A DNA stretch of 64,000 bases from Bradyrhizobium sp. 1 (GCF_023073315.1 NZ_JADPJH010000022.1:377944-441943), one strand, 5' to 3'; positions 41,745 through 51,705 are shown, counted from the stretch's first letter. The notes: generated from the letters alone by a model not told the origin. Numbers and translations are program-made.

Positions 41745-43138
41745 ACCACCGGCTTCACACCCGGCAGCGCTTGCACCAGCTCGCGGAACTTGGTGCCGCG
41801 GATTTCGAAGTTGCGGTACTGATCGAACGAGGCGCAGGCGGGCGAGAGCAGCACGACCGCGTCGGCGAGACCTGAGGCTTCCGCATCGCGCGCGGCATGC
41901 TCGACGGCGACGTCCAGCGTCTGGCTGATCTCGTGTGCGCCTGTGCCCAGCGTTCCCGAAAACTCCTGTGCGGCCTCGCCGATCAGATAGGCTTTTCGAA
42001 TGCGCGGGAAATAGCCGGTCAGGCTCGTGATGCCGCCCGCCTTAGGCTTGCCGCCGGCGATCCAGAAGATGTCGGCGAAGGACGACAGCGCATGCGCGGT
42101 GGCGTCGGCATTGGTGCCTTTGGAATCGTTGACGAACAGCACGTTACCGCGGCGGCCGACCTGCTCCATGCGATGCGCGAGGCCGGGAAAGCTGCGCAGG
42201 CCGTTCTGGAGCACGTCGAGGCTGATGCCCATCGCAAGCGCGGCAGCGGCCGCACAGGCCGCGTTCTGCGCATTGTGCTGGCCGCGTAGCGAGCCGATGC
42301 CGCCGAGTTTTGCGACCTCGCTACGCGCACCGCCCGAGGTGCGCACGATGGTGCCGTGCTCGACGTGGATGCCGCTCGCCAGCGGATTCCTGACGGAGAT
42401 GCGCACCACATTCTTGCCGCCGCGGTCGAGCCGGTCGGCGATGTCGCGGCAAAAACCGTCGTCGACGCCGACGATCGAGGTGCCGCCGGCCTGCACGCCG
42501 GCAACGAGGCGCTCCTTCACCGCGGCGTAATGCGCGAGGGTGCCGTGGCGATCGATATGGTCCTCGCTGACATTGAGCAAAATGCCGACGGAGGGATCGA
42601 GCGAAGGCGTGAGGTCGATCTGGTAGGACGACATCTCGACGACGTGGACGCGGCCCATGCGCGGCGGCTCCAGCGACAGGATCGCGGTGCCGATATTGCC
42701 GCCCATCTGGGTGTCATAGCCGGCGACCTTCGTCAGATGCGCGATCAAAGCCGTCGTGGTGGATTTGCCGTTGGTGCCGGTGATCGCGACGAACGGCGCG
42801 TTCGGCGCATGCCGCCGCCGCTCGCGGCAGAACAGCTCGATGTCGCCGATCACCTCGACACCGGCCTCGCGCGCCTTCAGCACGCTCCAATGCGGCACCG
42901 GATGGGTCAGCGGCACGCCGGGAGCGAGCACGAGGGCCGCAAAATTGGCCCAGGAGACGTTGCGCAAATCCGCGGTGATGAAGCCGGCCTGCGCGGCCTT
43001 GGCGACGTTCTCGGCATTGTCGTCCGCCGCGATCACCTCGGCACCGCCCGCTTTCAGCGCGTGGCAGGAGGCGAGCCCCGAGCCGCCGAGGCCGAACACC
43101 GCGACCGTCTTGCCGGCGAAGGAGGTGACCGGGATCAT
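41741..43138 (-). CDS. murD: UDP-N-acetylmuramoylalanine-D-glutamate ligase
   Basis: This 465-residue Mur ligase adds D-glutamate. VAVFGLGGSGLASCHALKAGG binds the UDP-sugar and FVAITGTNGKSTTTALIAHL is the ATP loop. VEMSSYQIDL, NVSEDHIDRHGT and VNDSKGTNADAT are the MurD-specific blocks. Its ATG shares bases with the mraY stop (TGATG at 43136-43140), so the two are coupled. Confidence 0.96.
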   Translation of the reverse strand: MIPVTSFAGKTVAVFGLGGSGLASCHALKAGGAEVIAADDNAENVAKAAQAGFITADLRNVSWANFAALVLAPGVPLTHPVPHWSVLKAREAGVEVIGDIELFCRERRRHAPNAPFVAITGTNGKSTTTALIAHLTKVAGYDTQMGGNIGTAILSLEPPRMGRVHVVEMSSYQIDLTPSLDPSVGILLNVSEDHIDRHGTLAHYAAVKERLVAGVQAGGTSIVGVDDGFCRDIADRLDRGGKNVVRISVRNPLASGIHVEHGTIVRTSGGARSEVAKLGGIGSLRGQHNAQNAACAAAAALAMGISLDVLQNGLRSFPGLAHRMEQVGRRGNVLFVNDSKGTNADATAHALSSFADIFWIAGGKPKAGGITSLTGYFPRIRKAYLIGEAAQEFSGTLGTGAHEISQTLDVAVEHAARDAEASGLADAVVLLSPACASFDQYRNFEIRGTKFRELVQALPGVKPVV

Positions 43139-44241
43139 CAGCGCAGCTTCAGGGTGGAGAGACCGGCGAGCGCCAGCATCACCGAGATGATCCAGAAACG
43201 GATCACGATCTGCGGCTCGGTCCAGCCCAGCTGCTCGAAATGGTGATGGATCGGCGCCATCCGGAAGATGCGTTTTCCGGTCATCTTGAACGACACCACC
43301 TGCACGATGACGGAGACCGCCTCCAGCACGAACAGGCCGCCGATCACCGCGAGCACGATCTCGTGCTTCACCGCGACCGCGATCGCGCCCAGCATGCCGC
43401 CGAGCGCGAGCGAGCCGGTGTCGCCCATGAAGATCGAGGCCGGCGGCGCGTTGAACCAGAGGAACCCGAGGCCGGCGCCGAGCAGCGCGCCGCAGAGCAC
43501 GGCCAGCTCGCCGGTGCCCGCGACATATTTGATCTGGAGATAGTCGGCGAACACGGCGTTACCGGCGAGATAGGCGATCATGGCAAAGCTCGCGGTCGCG
43601 ATCATCACGGGCACGATGGCGAGGCCGTCGAGGCCGTCGGTGAGGTTCACCGCGTTGCCGGAGCCGACGATGACGAAGGCGCCAAAGATGACGAAGAACC
43701 AGCCGAAATGCAGCACGGTGTCCTTCAGGAAAGGAATCGTCAGCGCGGTCGATGCGGGATCGCGATTGAGCCGCACCAGCGCGTAACAGGCGACCAGCGC
43801 GATCGCGGCTTCGATGAGCAGGCGAAGCTTGCTGCCGAACCCGGTCGTGGTCTGCTTGGTCACCTTGAGATAATCGTCATAGAAACCGACGAAGCCGAAG
43901 CCGAGCGTCACCGCCAGCACGATCCAGACGTAGGGGTTGAGCGGATTGGCCCACAGCACCGTGCCGACCGTGAGGCCGGACAGGATCATCAGCCCGCCCA
44001 TGGTGGGCGTGCCCTTCTTGGCGAGATGCGACTGCGGACCGTCGGCCCGGATCGGCTGCCCCTTGCCCTGGCGGATGCGTAAGTGGTCGATGATCCAGGG
44101 GCCGAACAGGAACACGAACAGCGCGCCGGTGACGACGGCGCCGCCGGTGCGGAAGGTGATGTAGCGGAAGACGTTGAGGGCGGTGCGAACGGCACCGAAG
44201 CCCGGAAATGTGTTGGAGAGCTCGATCAGCCAGTAAAACAT
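43138..44241 (-). CDS. mraY: Phospho-MurNAc-pentapeptide transferase MraY
   Basis: This 367-residue membrane enzyme makes lipid I from UDP-MurNAc-pentapeptide and undecaprenyl phosphate. It has about ten membrane segments. The acidic motif GFYDDYLKV, NLTDGLDGLAIVP and the histidine motif MAPIHHHFEQLGW mark the active site. It is 95 bases downstream of murF and coupled to murD. Confidence 0.97.
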   Translation of the reverse strand: MFYWLIELSNTFPGFGAVRTALNVFRYITFRTGGAVVTGALFVFLFGPWIIDHLRIRQGKGQPIRADGPQSHLAKKGTPTMGGLMILSGLTVGTVLWANPLNPYVWIVLAVTLGFGFVGFYDDYLKVTKQTTTGFGSKLRLLIEAAIALVACYALVRLNRDPASTALTIPFLKDTVLHFGWFFVIFGAFVIVGSGNAVNLTDGLDGLAIVPVMIATASFAMIAYLAGNAVFADYLQIKYVAGTGELAVLCGALLGAGLGFLWFNAPPASIFMGDTGSLALGGMLGAIAVAVKHEIVLAVIGGLFVLEAVSVIVQVVSFKMTGKRIFRMAPIHHHFEQLGWTEPQIVIRFWIISVMLALAGLSTLKLR

Positions 44242-44336
44242 TCAGACGGTCCTATGGCGCCGTTGGTACACGGTCTTGGCCTCAATCTTGGCCTTAATCC
44301 TGGGGTGGAATTCGGGAGCAGCGCGTTCCAAGCAGT

Positions 44337-45716
44337 TTACGCCTTTGCCTGCAAGGCGGCCACTAGGCCCGGCACAAACTTGTTGACCCAGAACATCTTC
44401 TTGCTGCCCTTGACAACCACGACATCGCCTGCCTTCAGGAGATTTGCGACCTCGCTGGCTTTAAGCGTGGCGGGATCGTCGTGCCAGCCGAGGCCCTTGC
44501 CCGATGGCAATACGTCGTAGAGATGGCGCATCAGGAGGCCGACGCAGTAGATGCCGTCGATGCCGTCGAGATGCTTGGCGAGACCGGTGTGATAGCCGGG
44601 CGCGTCATCGCCCAGCTCCAGCATGTCGCCGAGCACCGCAATGCGGCGGCCACCGCTGACATTGCGGGCCTGGAGGCTTTGCAGCGCAGCAGCCACGCTG
44701 GCCGGATTGCCGTTAAAACTGTCGTCGATCACGGTGACGCCGCCGGCCGCCTGCTCGACGCCGCGGCCGGTCATGATGCCGACCCGGTCGAGCTTGATCG
44801 CGAGGGTCGCCGCATCGAGGTTCGCGGCGCGGATCGACGCCAGCGCGGCGAGCGCATTCTGCACGCGGTGCGGCGCGCCCGGCGTCAGGCTGAAAGCGAT
44901 CTCTTTCTTGCCGATCATGGCCACGACCTGCCAGCTCTCGCCATGCGGCGCGTGCTTGACCTCGTGCACCTCGGCACGCTCGCCGAAGCGCACCACCTTG
45001 CCTTTCCATTCGGACGCCTTGATCCCGGCCGGCAGAACCAGCACGCCGCCCTCGGGCAGGCCGAGCGCAATCGACACCTTCTCGCGGCGGATGGCTTCGA
45101 GCGAGCCGAGCTTTTCCAGATGCACCGGCTGGACGTTGACGACGAGCGCGACCGTCGGCCGCGTCAATTCGCTGAGCCGCGCGATCTCGCCAGTCTGGTT
45201 CATGCCCATCTCGACGACCCAGAGGCTGGCATCGGGCCTGGCATTGCACAGCGTCAGCGGCACGCCCCAGAAATTGTTGAAGCTCGACGGACTGGCATAG
45301 GCGTTGGGATAAGCGGCCAAAAACTCTTTCGTGCTGGTCTTGCCGGCGCTGCCGGTGAGCCCGATCACCGGGCCGTTGAAGCGCGCGCGGGCGGCGCGCG
45401 CGAGACCCCAGAGGCCGTCGATCAGCGTGTCCTTCACAACGATCTGGGGAATGCGGATCCCCGCGATCTCGTGCGGCACGATCATCGCGACCGCGCCCGA
45501 AGCCTCCGCCTTGTCCGCGAACTCCCAGCCGTCGCGCGCGCTGGCGAAGGCCGAGATGAAGCCGCCGCTCGGCGTGCCGCTCAGCGCGACGAACAGGCTG
45601 CCCGGCTTCACCAGCCGGCTGTCCTGGGTGACGAAATCGATCGGCGTGTCCGGGAACGATCCGGCAGCGCCCAGCGCGCGTGCCACTTCGGCCACCGTCC
45701 ATATCGGCGCGCTCAT
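44337..45716 (-). CDS. murF: UDP-MurNAc-tripeptide-D-Ala-D-Ala ligase
   Basis: This 459-residue Mur ligase adds the D-Ala-D-Ala made by Ddl. GLTGSAGKTSTKEFLAAY is the ATP loop, VVEMGMNQTGEIARLSELTRP the MurF hallmark, and VIDDSFNGNPASVAAAL the C-terminal-domain entry. Its ATG overlaps the murE stop (ATGA at 45713-45716). Confidence 0.96.
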   Translation of the reverse strand: MSAPIWTVAEVARALGAAGSFPDTPIDFVTQDSRLVKPGSLFVALSGTPSGGFISAFASARDGWEFADKAEASGAVAMIVPHEIAGIRIPQIVVKDTLIDGLWGLARAARARFNGPVIGLTGSAGKTSTKEFLAAYPNAYASPSSFNNFWGVPLTLCNARPDASLWVVEMGMNQTGEIARLSELTRPTVALVVNVQPVHLEKLGSLEAIRREKVSIALGLPEGGVLVLPAGIKASEWKGKVVRFGERAEVHEVKHAPHGESWQVVAMIGKKEIAFSLTPGAPHRVQNALAALASIRAANLDAATLAIKLDRVGIMTGRGVEQAAGGVTVIDDSFNGNPASVAAALQSLQARNVSGGRRIAVLGDMLELGDDAPGYHTGLAKHLDGIDGIYCVGLLMRHLYDVLPSGKGLGWHDDPATLKASEVANLLKAGDVVVVKGSKKMFWVNKFVPGLVAALQAKA

Positions 45717-47170
45717 GCAACCCCCGACGTCAATGCGGCGGCGACCGCCTCGTGATCACTGAAGGGCAGCACCTCGTGGCCTACGATCTGCCCGGTCTCG
45801 TGGCCCTTGCCGGCGACGAGCAGCGCATCGCCCTCCTGCAACTCCTCGATCGCGGTGCGGATCGCTGCCGCGCGGTCGCCGATCTCGCGGGCGCCCTTTG
45901 CGGTGGCGAGGATCGCGGCGCGGATCGCTTCCGGCTTCTCGCTGCGCGGATTGTCGTCGGTGATGATGATTCCGTCGGCGTTGTCGGCCGCGATCTCGCC
46001 CATGATCGGGCGCTTGCCGGCGTCGCGGTCGCCGCCGGCGCCGAACACGACGACCAGCCTGCGCCTGGCGTAGGGACGCAGCGCCTGCAACGCTTTGGCC
46101 AATGCATCGGGCTTGTGCGCGTAGTCGACGAAGATCGGCGCACCGTTGCGCTCACCGACGCGCTCCAGGCGGCCCTTGGCGCCTTCGAGATGCTCCAGGC
46201 TTGCAAAGACTTTTGCCGCATCGCTGCCGGTGCCGATCGCCAGGCCCGCCGATACCAGCGCGTTCTCGATCTGGAATTCACCGACCAGCGGCAACCGGAT
46301 GGAATAGCTCTTGCCGCGATGTTCGAGCGCAAGCTTTTGCGAGAACCCCTCGACCACGGCCTCAGTGAGACGAATGCCCTCGCCTGCCCCGTCGCCGTTA
46401 CGGCCAACCGCCATCACGCGCAGGCCGCGCGATTTCGCCGCCTCGATCGCTTCCGCCGAGCAATCATGATCGGCCGAGATCACCGCCGCGCCGCCGGGTG
46501 CGACCAGCTCGCGGAACAGCCTGAGTTTCGCTCCGAGATAATGTGCGACGGTCGGATGATAATCCATGTGGTCGCGCGAGAGGTTTGTGAAGCCCCCGGC
46601 CGAGACGCGTACGCCGTCGAGGCGATATTGGTCGAGCCCGTGCGAGGACGCCTCGAACGCAAGATGCGTCACGCCCTCGCGTGCGATCTCGTCGAGCTGC
46701 CGGTGCAGCGCGATCGGATCCGGCGTCGTCAGCGAGCCATAGACGGTGCGCTTGGGCGAGACGAGGCCGATGGTGCCGATGCTGGCGGAGGCATGCCCCA
46801 GCCGCTCCCAGATCTGGCGCGTGAACGCGGCAACCGAGGTCTTGCCGCTGGTGCCGGTTACCGCGGCGATCGTCGCGGGCTGCGCGGGGAAGAATTTTGC
46901 TGCAGCCAGCGCCAGCGCGCGGCGCGGATTGGCCACCGTGATGAACGGCACCTTGCGGCCATCAGATGCATGGTCGCCAACCACAGCCACCGCGCCGGCC
47001 GCGATCGCAGCATCGATGAAGCGCGCGCCGTCCGTTTTGCTGCCTGCGAGCGCAAAGAAGAGATCGCCCGGCCTGACCACGCGGCTGTCAAGCGCAACCC
47101 CGCTCACATCGAGCGCCGCGACAGCGGGCTCGATTGCGGCATCATTGCCTAGGAGGTCACGCAGCTTCAT
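45713..47170 (-). CDS. murE: UDP-MurNAc-L-Ala-D-Glu-meso-DAP ligase
   Basis: This 485-residue Mur ligase adds the third stem residue. AAVTGTSGKTSVAAFTRQIW is the ATP loop. The motif ITDDNPRSEKP contains DNPR, the signature for meso-diaminopimelate rather than lysine, as expected for a Gram-negative. The ATG at 47170 (MKLRDLLG) is the normal start; the frame runs open a further 60 codons into a non-homologous leader. ftsI lies 85 bases upstream. Confidence 0.96.
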   Translation of the reverse strand: MKLRDLLGNDAAIEPAVAALDVSGVALDSRVVRPGDLFFALAGSKTDGARFIDAAIAAGAVAVVGDHASDGRKVPFITVANPRRALALAAAKFFPAQPATIAAVTGTSGKTSVAAFTRQIWERLGHASASIGTIGLVSPKRTVYGSLTTPDPIALHRQLDEIAREGVTHLAFEASSHGLDQYRLDGVRVSAGGFTNLSRDHMDYHPTVAHYLGAKLRLFRELVAPGGAAVISADHDCSAEAIEAAKSRGLRVMAVGRNGDGAGEGIRLTEAVVEGFSQKLALEHRGKSYSIRLPLVGEFQIENALVSAGLAIGTGSDAAKVFASLEHLEGAKGRLERVGERNGAPIFVDYAHKPDALAKALQALRPYARRRLVVVFGAGGDRDAGKRPIMGEIAADNADGIIITDDNPRSEKPEAIRAAILATAKGAREIGDRAAAIRTAIEELQEGDALLVAGKGHETGQIVGHEVLPFSDHEAVAAALTSGVA

Positions 47171-47255
47171 GGTCTTCCAGTCGACATGCCGTGCCGGAAA
47201 GCCGAATCTTCGGAAAAAGCCCCGACTCAGCACCGGCGATGGCCACCCCAGTTGA

Positions 47256-49010
47256 TTACTGGGTTGTCCTGGATGCTGCAAGAATAAGGCGGTCCGCAGG
47301 CGGCAGGTCGAAGCGGGGCTCGATGCCGAGCAGCGGCGCGATCCGCTCAATCACCTTGCCGCCGGTCGGCACGGCATTAAAGCCGGACGTGATGAAGCCG
47401 TAGGTCTCCTTCAGCGGCTGCGGCTCGTCCAGCATGATCAGGATCTGATATTTCGGATCGTCGCAGGGCATGATCGCGGTAAAGGAATTGAGCACGCGCT
47501 TCTTGGCGTAGCGTCCGTTGATGACCTTTTCGGACGTGCCGGTCTTGCCGCCGACATAGTAGCCGTTGACGTTGGCGGTCTTGGCGGTGCCGATCTCGGC
47601 ATTGAGCCGCATCAGGAACCGCATCTTGTCGCTGGTCTCCGTCTTGACCACGCGCTTGGCCAACGCTGCCGCTTCGGACTCGCTGCGTTTCATGAAGGTC
47701 GGCGGAATTAGATAGCCGCCGTTCACGAGTGCGTTAATCCCCATCACCGCCTGGAGCGGCGCCACCGACAGACCCTGGCCGAACGCGATGGTGACCGTGT
47801 TCAGCTCACCCCAGCGGCGCGGGATCAGCGGAGCCGCGCTCTCCGGCAGCTCGGTGCGCAGCCGCGTCAGCTGGCCCATCTTGGCGAGGAACGCCTTGTG
47901 CGCCTCGACGCCCTGGCCGAGCGCGATCCGCGCGGCGCCGATGTTGGACGAGTAGGTGAACACTTCCTTGGTGTTGATGAAGCGTCCCAGCGAGTGGCTG
48001 TCGTGGATGGTGAACTTGCCGTAGTGCAGGTTTCCGCGCGCGTCCCACGACGAGTTCAGATTGATCTTGCCGGAGTCGAGCGCCATCGCCAGCGTGAACG
48101 CCTTGAAGGTCGAGCCCATCTCGTAGACGCCGGTGGTCAGGCGGTTGATGCGGTCGGGGTCGTGCGCTTCCTTTGGATTGTTGGGATCGAAGTCCGGAAG
48201 CGAAACCATTGCCACGATCTCGCCGGTCTTGACGTTGGAGACGATGCCGGACGCCGCCTTGGTGTGGTACTTCTCCTTGGCCTTGAGCAATTCGTCGCGC
48301 AGCGCATGCTCGACGCGCAAATCGACCGAGAGCTCGATCGGCTTTTGCAGCCGGTCGGTGGCAAAGCCGGCGCGGTGGAGATCGGCGAGGCCCTGATTAT
48401 CGAGCCACTTCTCCATGCCGGCGATGCCCTGGTTGTCGATATTGACCAGACCGATGAGGTGGGCGACCTCGTTGCCGGTCGGATAGACGCGCTTGTTCTC
48501 GCGCAGGAAACCGATGCCGGGAATGCCGAGCTTGTGGATGTCCTGTTGCTGCTTCGCCGTGATCTCGCGCTTGAGCCACACGAAACCCTTTCGCCCCGAC
48601 AGACGCTCACGCACCTCGACCTCGTCGAGGTCGGGCACCGTGGCGGTCAGAAGCTCGATCGCCTCGTCCTTGTCGATGATGCGGCGCGGCTCGCCGAACA
48701 GGCTGGCCGCCTTGACGTCGGTCGCAAGGATGGCGCCGTTGCGGTCGACGATGTCGGGGCGCGCGGTCGCAACCACCTCTTGCGACGCCGCACGGCGCGC
48801 ACTGTGGGCGTCGGCGCCGATCGCAAACATCACGAGCCGGCCGCCGATCAGCGCGTAGACCGAGGCGAACGCCAGCATTGCGAGGCCAACGCGCGCGCGC
48901 GCCTTCGCGGCGCGATCGACATTGCGCCCATAAAGCAGACTGCGGATCAGCCGCTGCCGCCAGGGCTCAGTCGGCTTCTCACCAGGTCTGGCCGGAGTCG
49001 CAGCGCTCAT
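47256..49010 (-). CDS. ftsI: Septal peptidoglycan transpeptidase FtsI (PBP3)
   Basis: This 584-residue class B penicillin-binding protein cross-links septal peptidoglycan. One N-terminal membrane segment (about residues 42-65) leads into the non-catalytic domain. The catalytic motifs are intact: MGSTFKAF (SxxK serine), YSSNIGAARI (SxN) and GGKTGTSEKV (KTG). The start overlaps the ftsL stop by 4 bases. It works with FtsW, encoded further along the same cluster. Confidence 0.96.
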   Translation of the reverse strand: MSAATPARPGEKPTEPWRQRLIRSLLYGRNVDRAAKARARVGLAMLAFASVYALIGGRLVMFAIGADAHSARRAASQEVVATARPDIVDRNGAILATDVKAASLFGEPRRIIDKDEAIELLTATVPDLDEVEVRERLSGRKGFVWLKREITAKQQQDIHKLGIPGIGFLRENKRVYPTGNEVAHLIGLVNIDNQGIAGMEKWLDNQGLADLHRAGFATDRLQKPIELSVDLRVEHALRDELLKAKEKYHTKAASGIVSNVKTGEIVAMVSLPDFDPNNPKEAHDPDRINRLTTGVYEMGSTFKAFTLAMALDSGKINLNSSWDARGNLHYGKFTIHDSHSLGRFINTKEVFTYSSNIGAARIALGQGVEAHKAFLAKMGQLTRLRTELPESAAPLIPRRWGELNTVTIAFGQGLSVAPLQAVMGINALVNGGYLIPPTFMKRSESEAAALAKRVVKTETSDKMRFLMRLNAEIGTAKTANVNGYYVGGKTGTSEKVINGRYAKKRVLNSFTAIMPCDDPKYQILIMLDEPQPLKETYGFITSGFNAVPTGGKVIERIAPLLGIEPRFDLPPADRLILAASRTTQ

Positions 49011-49399
49011 TGCTTGCCCTCGGGCTGAGGCACGGAGCCTGTCACGGTATCTGGATCGCTTGCGGCTTCGATGGTGTTGAGCATGGCCCCGATCGGATCT
49101 GGCTCACCGGGCCTGAACATCCGCGGCGGACGTTCCGGCAAATTCTTCAGCTGGTCATATTGCGTGCCGTTGACCGGCTTGAGCGGCAGATGCCGCTCGG
49201 ACAGGCCTTGAAGGCGCAAGGGCGCATCGAGCTTGGCCCATTCGGAGCGCAGCGAGGCGATCGCATCGCGCTGCTCGCGGATCTCCGCATGCAGCCGCAG
49301 CACCTTCTCGGTGCGCGCCGTGGAGTCCATCTTGATCCGGTAGACATAGGCCGCCGCGAAGATCAGCGCGCCGATGACGAGGAGGTGGATGAAGCGCAT
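49007..49399 (-). CDS. ftsL: Cell division protein FtsL
   Basis: This 130-residue bitopic protein forms the FtsQLB core. A membrane segment near residues 4-20 (IHLLVIGALIFAAAYVY) is followed by a coiled coil (STARTEKVLRLHAEIREQRDAI) and a Pro-rich tail. Position between rsmH (3 bases away) and ftsI (4-base overlap) supports the call, since FtsL sequences are poorly conserved. Confidence 0.9.
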   Translation of the reverse strand: MRFIHLLVIGALIFAAAYVYRIKMDSTARTEKVLRLHAEIREQRDAIASLRSEWAKLDAPLRLQGLSERHLPLKPVNGTQYDQLKNLPERPPRMFRPGEPDPIGAMLNTIEAASDPDTVTGSVPQPEGKQ

Positions 49400-49402
49400 G
49401 CG

Positions 49403-50392
49403 CTAGCCTCCCCTCATCACGTCGGAGAGTTTTGGCCAGGGCGATTGCTCGTCATCGCGATGCGCGGGCGCGTCGGTGCGTTCGGCAGCACGCAGCTTTG
49501 CAGACCGCGCGCGCGGATTGTTTGCGACTTCTTCTTCGCCGGCGATGACAGGCCGCCGCGTCAGCAGCTGGAAGCTCGGAGCGGTTTGCGCCACTTCCGG
49601 CAGATGCCGCGAGCCGCCGCCGGTCTTCGAACGCTCAGCGAGGAAATTCTTGACGATGCGGTCTTCCAGCGAATGGAACGAGACCACCACGAGCCGGCCG
49701 CCGGGCTTGAGCACGCGCTCGGCCGCCGCCAGCGCGGTCTGAAGCTCGTCAAGCTCTTCGTTGACGAAGATGCGCAGGGCCTGGAACGTCCGTGTCGCCG
49801 GATGAATATCGCCGGGCTTGGAGCGAACCACCCTGCCGACGAGATCGGCGAGCGGGCGCGTGGTCGTGAACGGCGTCTCCCCGCGGTCCGCGACGACGGC
49901 GCGGGCGATGCGGCGCGAATGCCGTTCCTCGCCGAGGAGATAGATGATGTCGGCGAGATCGCCTTCCGAGGCACGCGCGACCACGTCGGCCACGGTCGGT
50001 CCCGTCTGCCCCATCCGCATGTCGAGCGGGCCGTCGAGACGGAACGAAAAGCCACGGCCGGCCTGGTCGAGCTGCATCGAGGACACGCCGACGTCCATCA
50101 CGACGCCGTCGACGCCATCGACGCCTTGCGCCGCGCAGACCTCGGCGAGATTGGAGAAGCGGTCCTCGACCAGTGTCAGCCGGCCGGCGGAGCGTTCGAC
50201 CAGCTCGGCGCCGCCTGCGATGGCCGTGCGGTCGCGATCGATCGCAATCAGCCGGGTTCCCGGAACATCGAGGATGGCGCGACTGTAGCCGCCCGCACCG
50301 AAGGTGGCATCGACATAAATACCGCTCTCGCGCGGCGCGAGATGGTCGACAGCCTCGCGACCGAGAACGGGGATGTGCGGAGCCGAACTCAT
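49403..50392 (-). CDS. rsmH: 16S rRNA (cytosine1402-N4)-methyltransferase RsmH
   Basis: This 329-residue methyltransferase, also called MraW, has AdoMet-binding YVDATFGAGGYSRAIL and the block VVMDVGVSSMQLDQAGRGFSF. VVVSFHSLEDRIVKNFL and PVIAGEEEVANNPRARSAKLRAAER follow, all diagnostic. The ATG at 50392 (MSSAPHIPVLG) is taken as start. It is the first clearly supported gene of the dcw cluster. The usual mraZ is not found upstream, though a short frame of unknown status overlaps this start (see findings). Confidence 0.95.
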   Translation of the reverse strand: MSSAPHIPVLGREAVDHLAPRESGIYVDATFGAGGYSRAILDVPGTRLIAIDRDRTAIAGGAELVERSAGRLTLVEDRFSNLAEVCAAQGVDGVDGVVMDVGVSSMQLDQAGRGFSFRLDGPLDMRMGQTGPTVADVVARASEGDLADIIYLLGEERHSRRIARAVVADRGETPFTTTRPLADLVGRVVRSKPGDIHPATRTFQALRIFVNEELDELQTALAAAERVLKPGGRLVVVSFHSLEDRIVKNFLAERSKTGGGSRHLPEVAQTAPSFQLLTRRPVIAGEEEVANNPRARSAKLRAAERTDAPAHRDDEQSPWPKLSDVMRGG

Positions 50393-50823
50393 GGGTAACG
50401 CCTGCCGAACGCGCATGCGAGATCGGAGACGAGCGAGCCCATAACGCCTCGAATAATTCCGCCTCGCGCCGGTTCCACGACCCAACCCTTGCCCATCATG
50501 GTTACCGCGCCCGGTCGTCCCGGGCCGCCAACCCAGTATTCCCCTTGGAATTTGTCGGGCAGCCATGGGATTTCGAGCCAAAATACGCTTTGGCCGCCTC
50601 CGGACGCGGGTCGGCTCTTCATCTCTCAGTAACGGCCCTTAGCGTTAAGAAAGCGTTGACCGGCTTGTTACAAGTCGAAAAGGTCGTTCCGCGGTGATGC
50701 GTCATCCACACACATGCGCCAAAATGCGCCCGTTAACCAAACCGCTCGATTGCGCGGAGCGGAGGGTAAAGGAATAGTAAAGAGAAGGGCTTGGCCCACT
50801 CTCCTGTCCGACTTGAGCTGTTT
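50393..50823. other. Divergent region upstream of the dcw cluster
   Basis: These 431 bases lie between rsmH (minus) and the amidase gene (plus) and should carry the main dcw promoter. A 77-codon minus-strand frame (50389-50622) ends in an ATGA overlap with rsmH but has no recognised domain and no MraZ motif. The part near 50,630-50,800 is AT-richer (GCGTTAAGAAAGCG, GGTAAAGGAATAGTAAAGAG). No operator was identified. Confidence 0.4.
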
Positions 50824-51687
50824 ATGTCGTCCGGTTCGTCCACACCACCTGGAACTGATTCGAAACGTCAGCGCGTTCTCCCGGTTCCCAAGGCCGCGGC
50901 GAGCATGCGGACGTTCGAACCGGATTCCTCGACCGTCTCCGACATCATCCCTTCGCCGAACCATGGTGAGCGCGCCAAGACACGACAGCCGGACATGATC
51001 GTGCTGCACTACACCGGCATGCCCGACGTCGAGGGCGCGCTGGCGCGGCTGTGCACGGCGGGCACCGAAGTGTCGGCGCACTACATCGTGCTGGAGGACG
51101 GCCGCATCGTGCAGAGCGTGCCCGAGGCGAGGCGCGCCTGGCATGCCGGCGTTTCGGCCTGGGCCGGCGAGGACGACATCAATTCCTGTTCGATCGGCAT
51201 CGAGATCGTCAATCGCGGCCACGACTGGGGTTATCCGGAATATCCGCTGCGCCAGATCGCGGCCGTGATCGCGCTGTGCCGCGGCATCATGCTCCGCCGC
51301 AAGGTGCCGGCGCACCGGGTGCTCGGCCATTCCGACGTCGCGCCCGCGCGCAAGAAGGACCCCGGCGAAAAATTTCCGTGGCATTCGCTGGCCAATTCCG
51401 GCGTCGGACATTGGGTGACGCCGGCGCCGGTCGTGCGCGGCGAGAGCCTGATGCTCGGCACCATCAGCGACGAGGTGCTGAGCCTGCAGCAGGCACTCGC
51501 CCGATACGGCTATGGCGTGCCGCTGACCGGCAAATACGACGCCGCGACGATGGAAGTCGTCACCGCCTTCCAGCGGCATTTCCGTCCGGCGCGGCTGGAT
51601 GGGGTTGCGGATCATTCGACGCTGTCGACCTTGCAGGCGCTGCTGGCGAGCTTGCCGGCGGATGCGACGGCCGTCGCGTCGAAGTGA
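50824..51687 (+). CDS. N-acetylmuramoyl-L-alanine amidase (AmpD/AmiD-like) with peptidoglycan-binding domain
   Basis: This 287-residue Amidase_2 zinc enzyme cleaves the bond between MurNAc and the stem peptide. DMIVLHYTGM supplies the first zinc His. VSAHYIVLEDGRIVQSVPEARRAWHAG and VLGHSDVAPARKKDPGEKFPW supply the others. A C-terminal PG_binding_1-like domain follows (LGTISDEVLSLQQALARYGYGVPLTGKYD). No clear signal peptide is seen, so it is probably cytosolic, a role in wall recycling being likely. The ATG at 50824 is chosen; the frame reaches 50791. It is divergent from the dcw cluster. Confidence 0.9.
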   Translation: MSSGSSTPPGTDSKRQRVLPVPKAAASMRTFEPDSSTVSDIIPSPNHGERAKTRQPDMIVLHYTGMPDVEGALARLCTAGTEVSAHYIVLEDGRIVQSVPEARRAWHAGVSAWAGEDDINSCSIGIEIVNRGHDWGYPEYPLRQIAAVIALCRGIMLRRKVPAHRVLGHSDVAPARKKDPGEKFPWHSLANSGVGHWVTPAPVVRGESLMLGTISDEVLSLQQALARYGYGVPLTGKYDAATMEVVTAFQRHFRPARLDGVADHSTLSTLQALLASLPADATAVASK

Positions 51688-51705
51688 CAGTGAGGCTTGC
51701 GCCAG

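Noticed and set aside
50389..50622. 77-codon frame before rsmH as a real gene
   Set aside because: It has no recognised domain or MraZ similarity, and the start codon has only a too-close GAGAG upstream. It is kept as a finding because of the ATGA overlap with rsmH.
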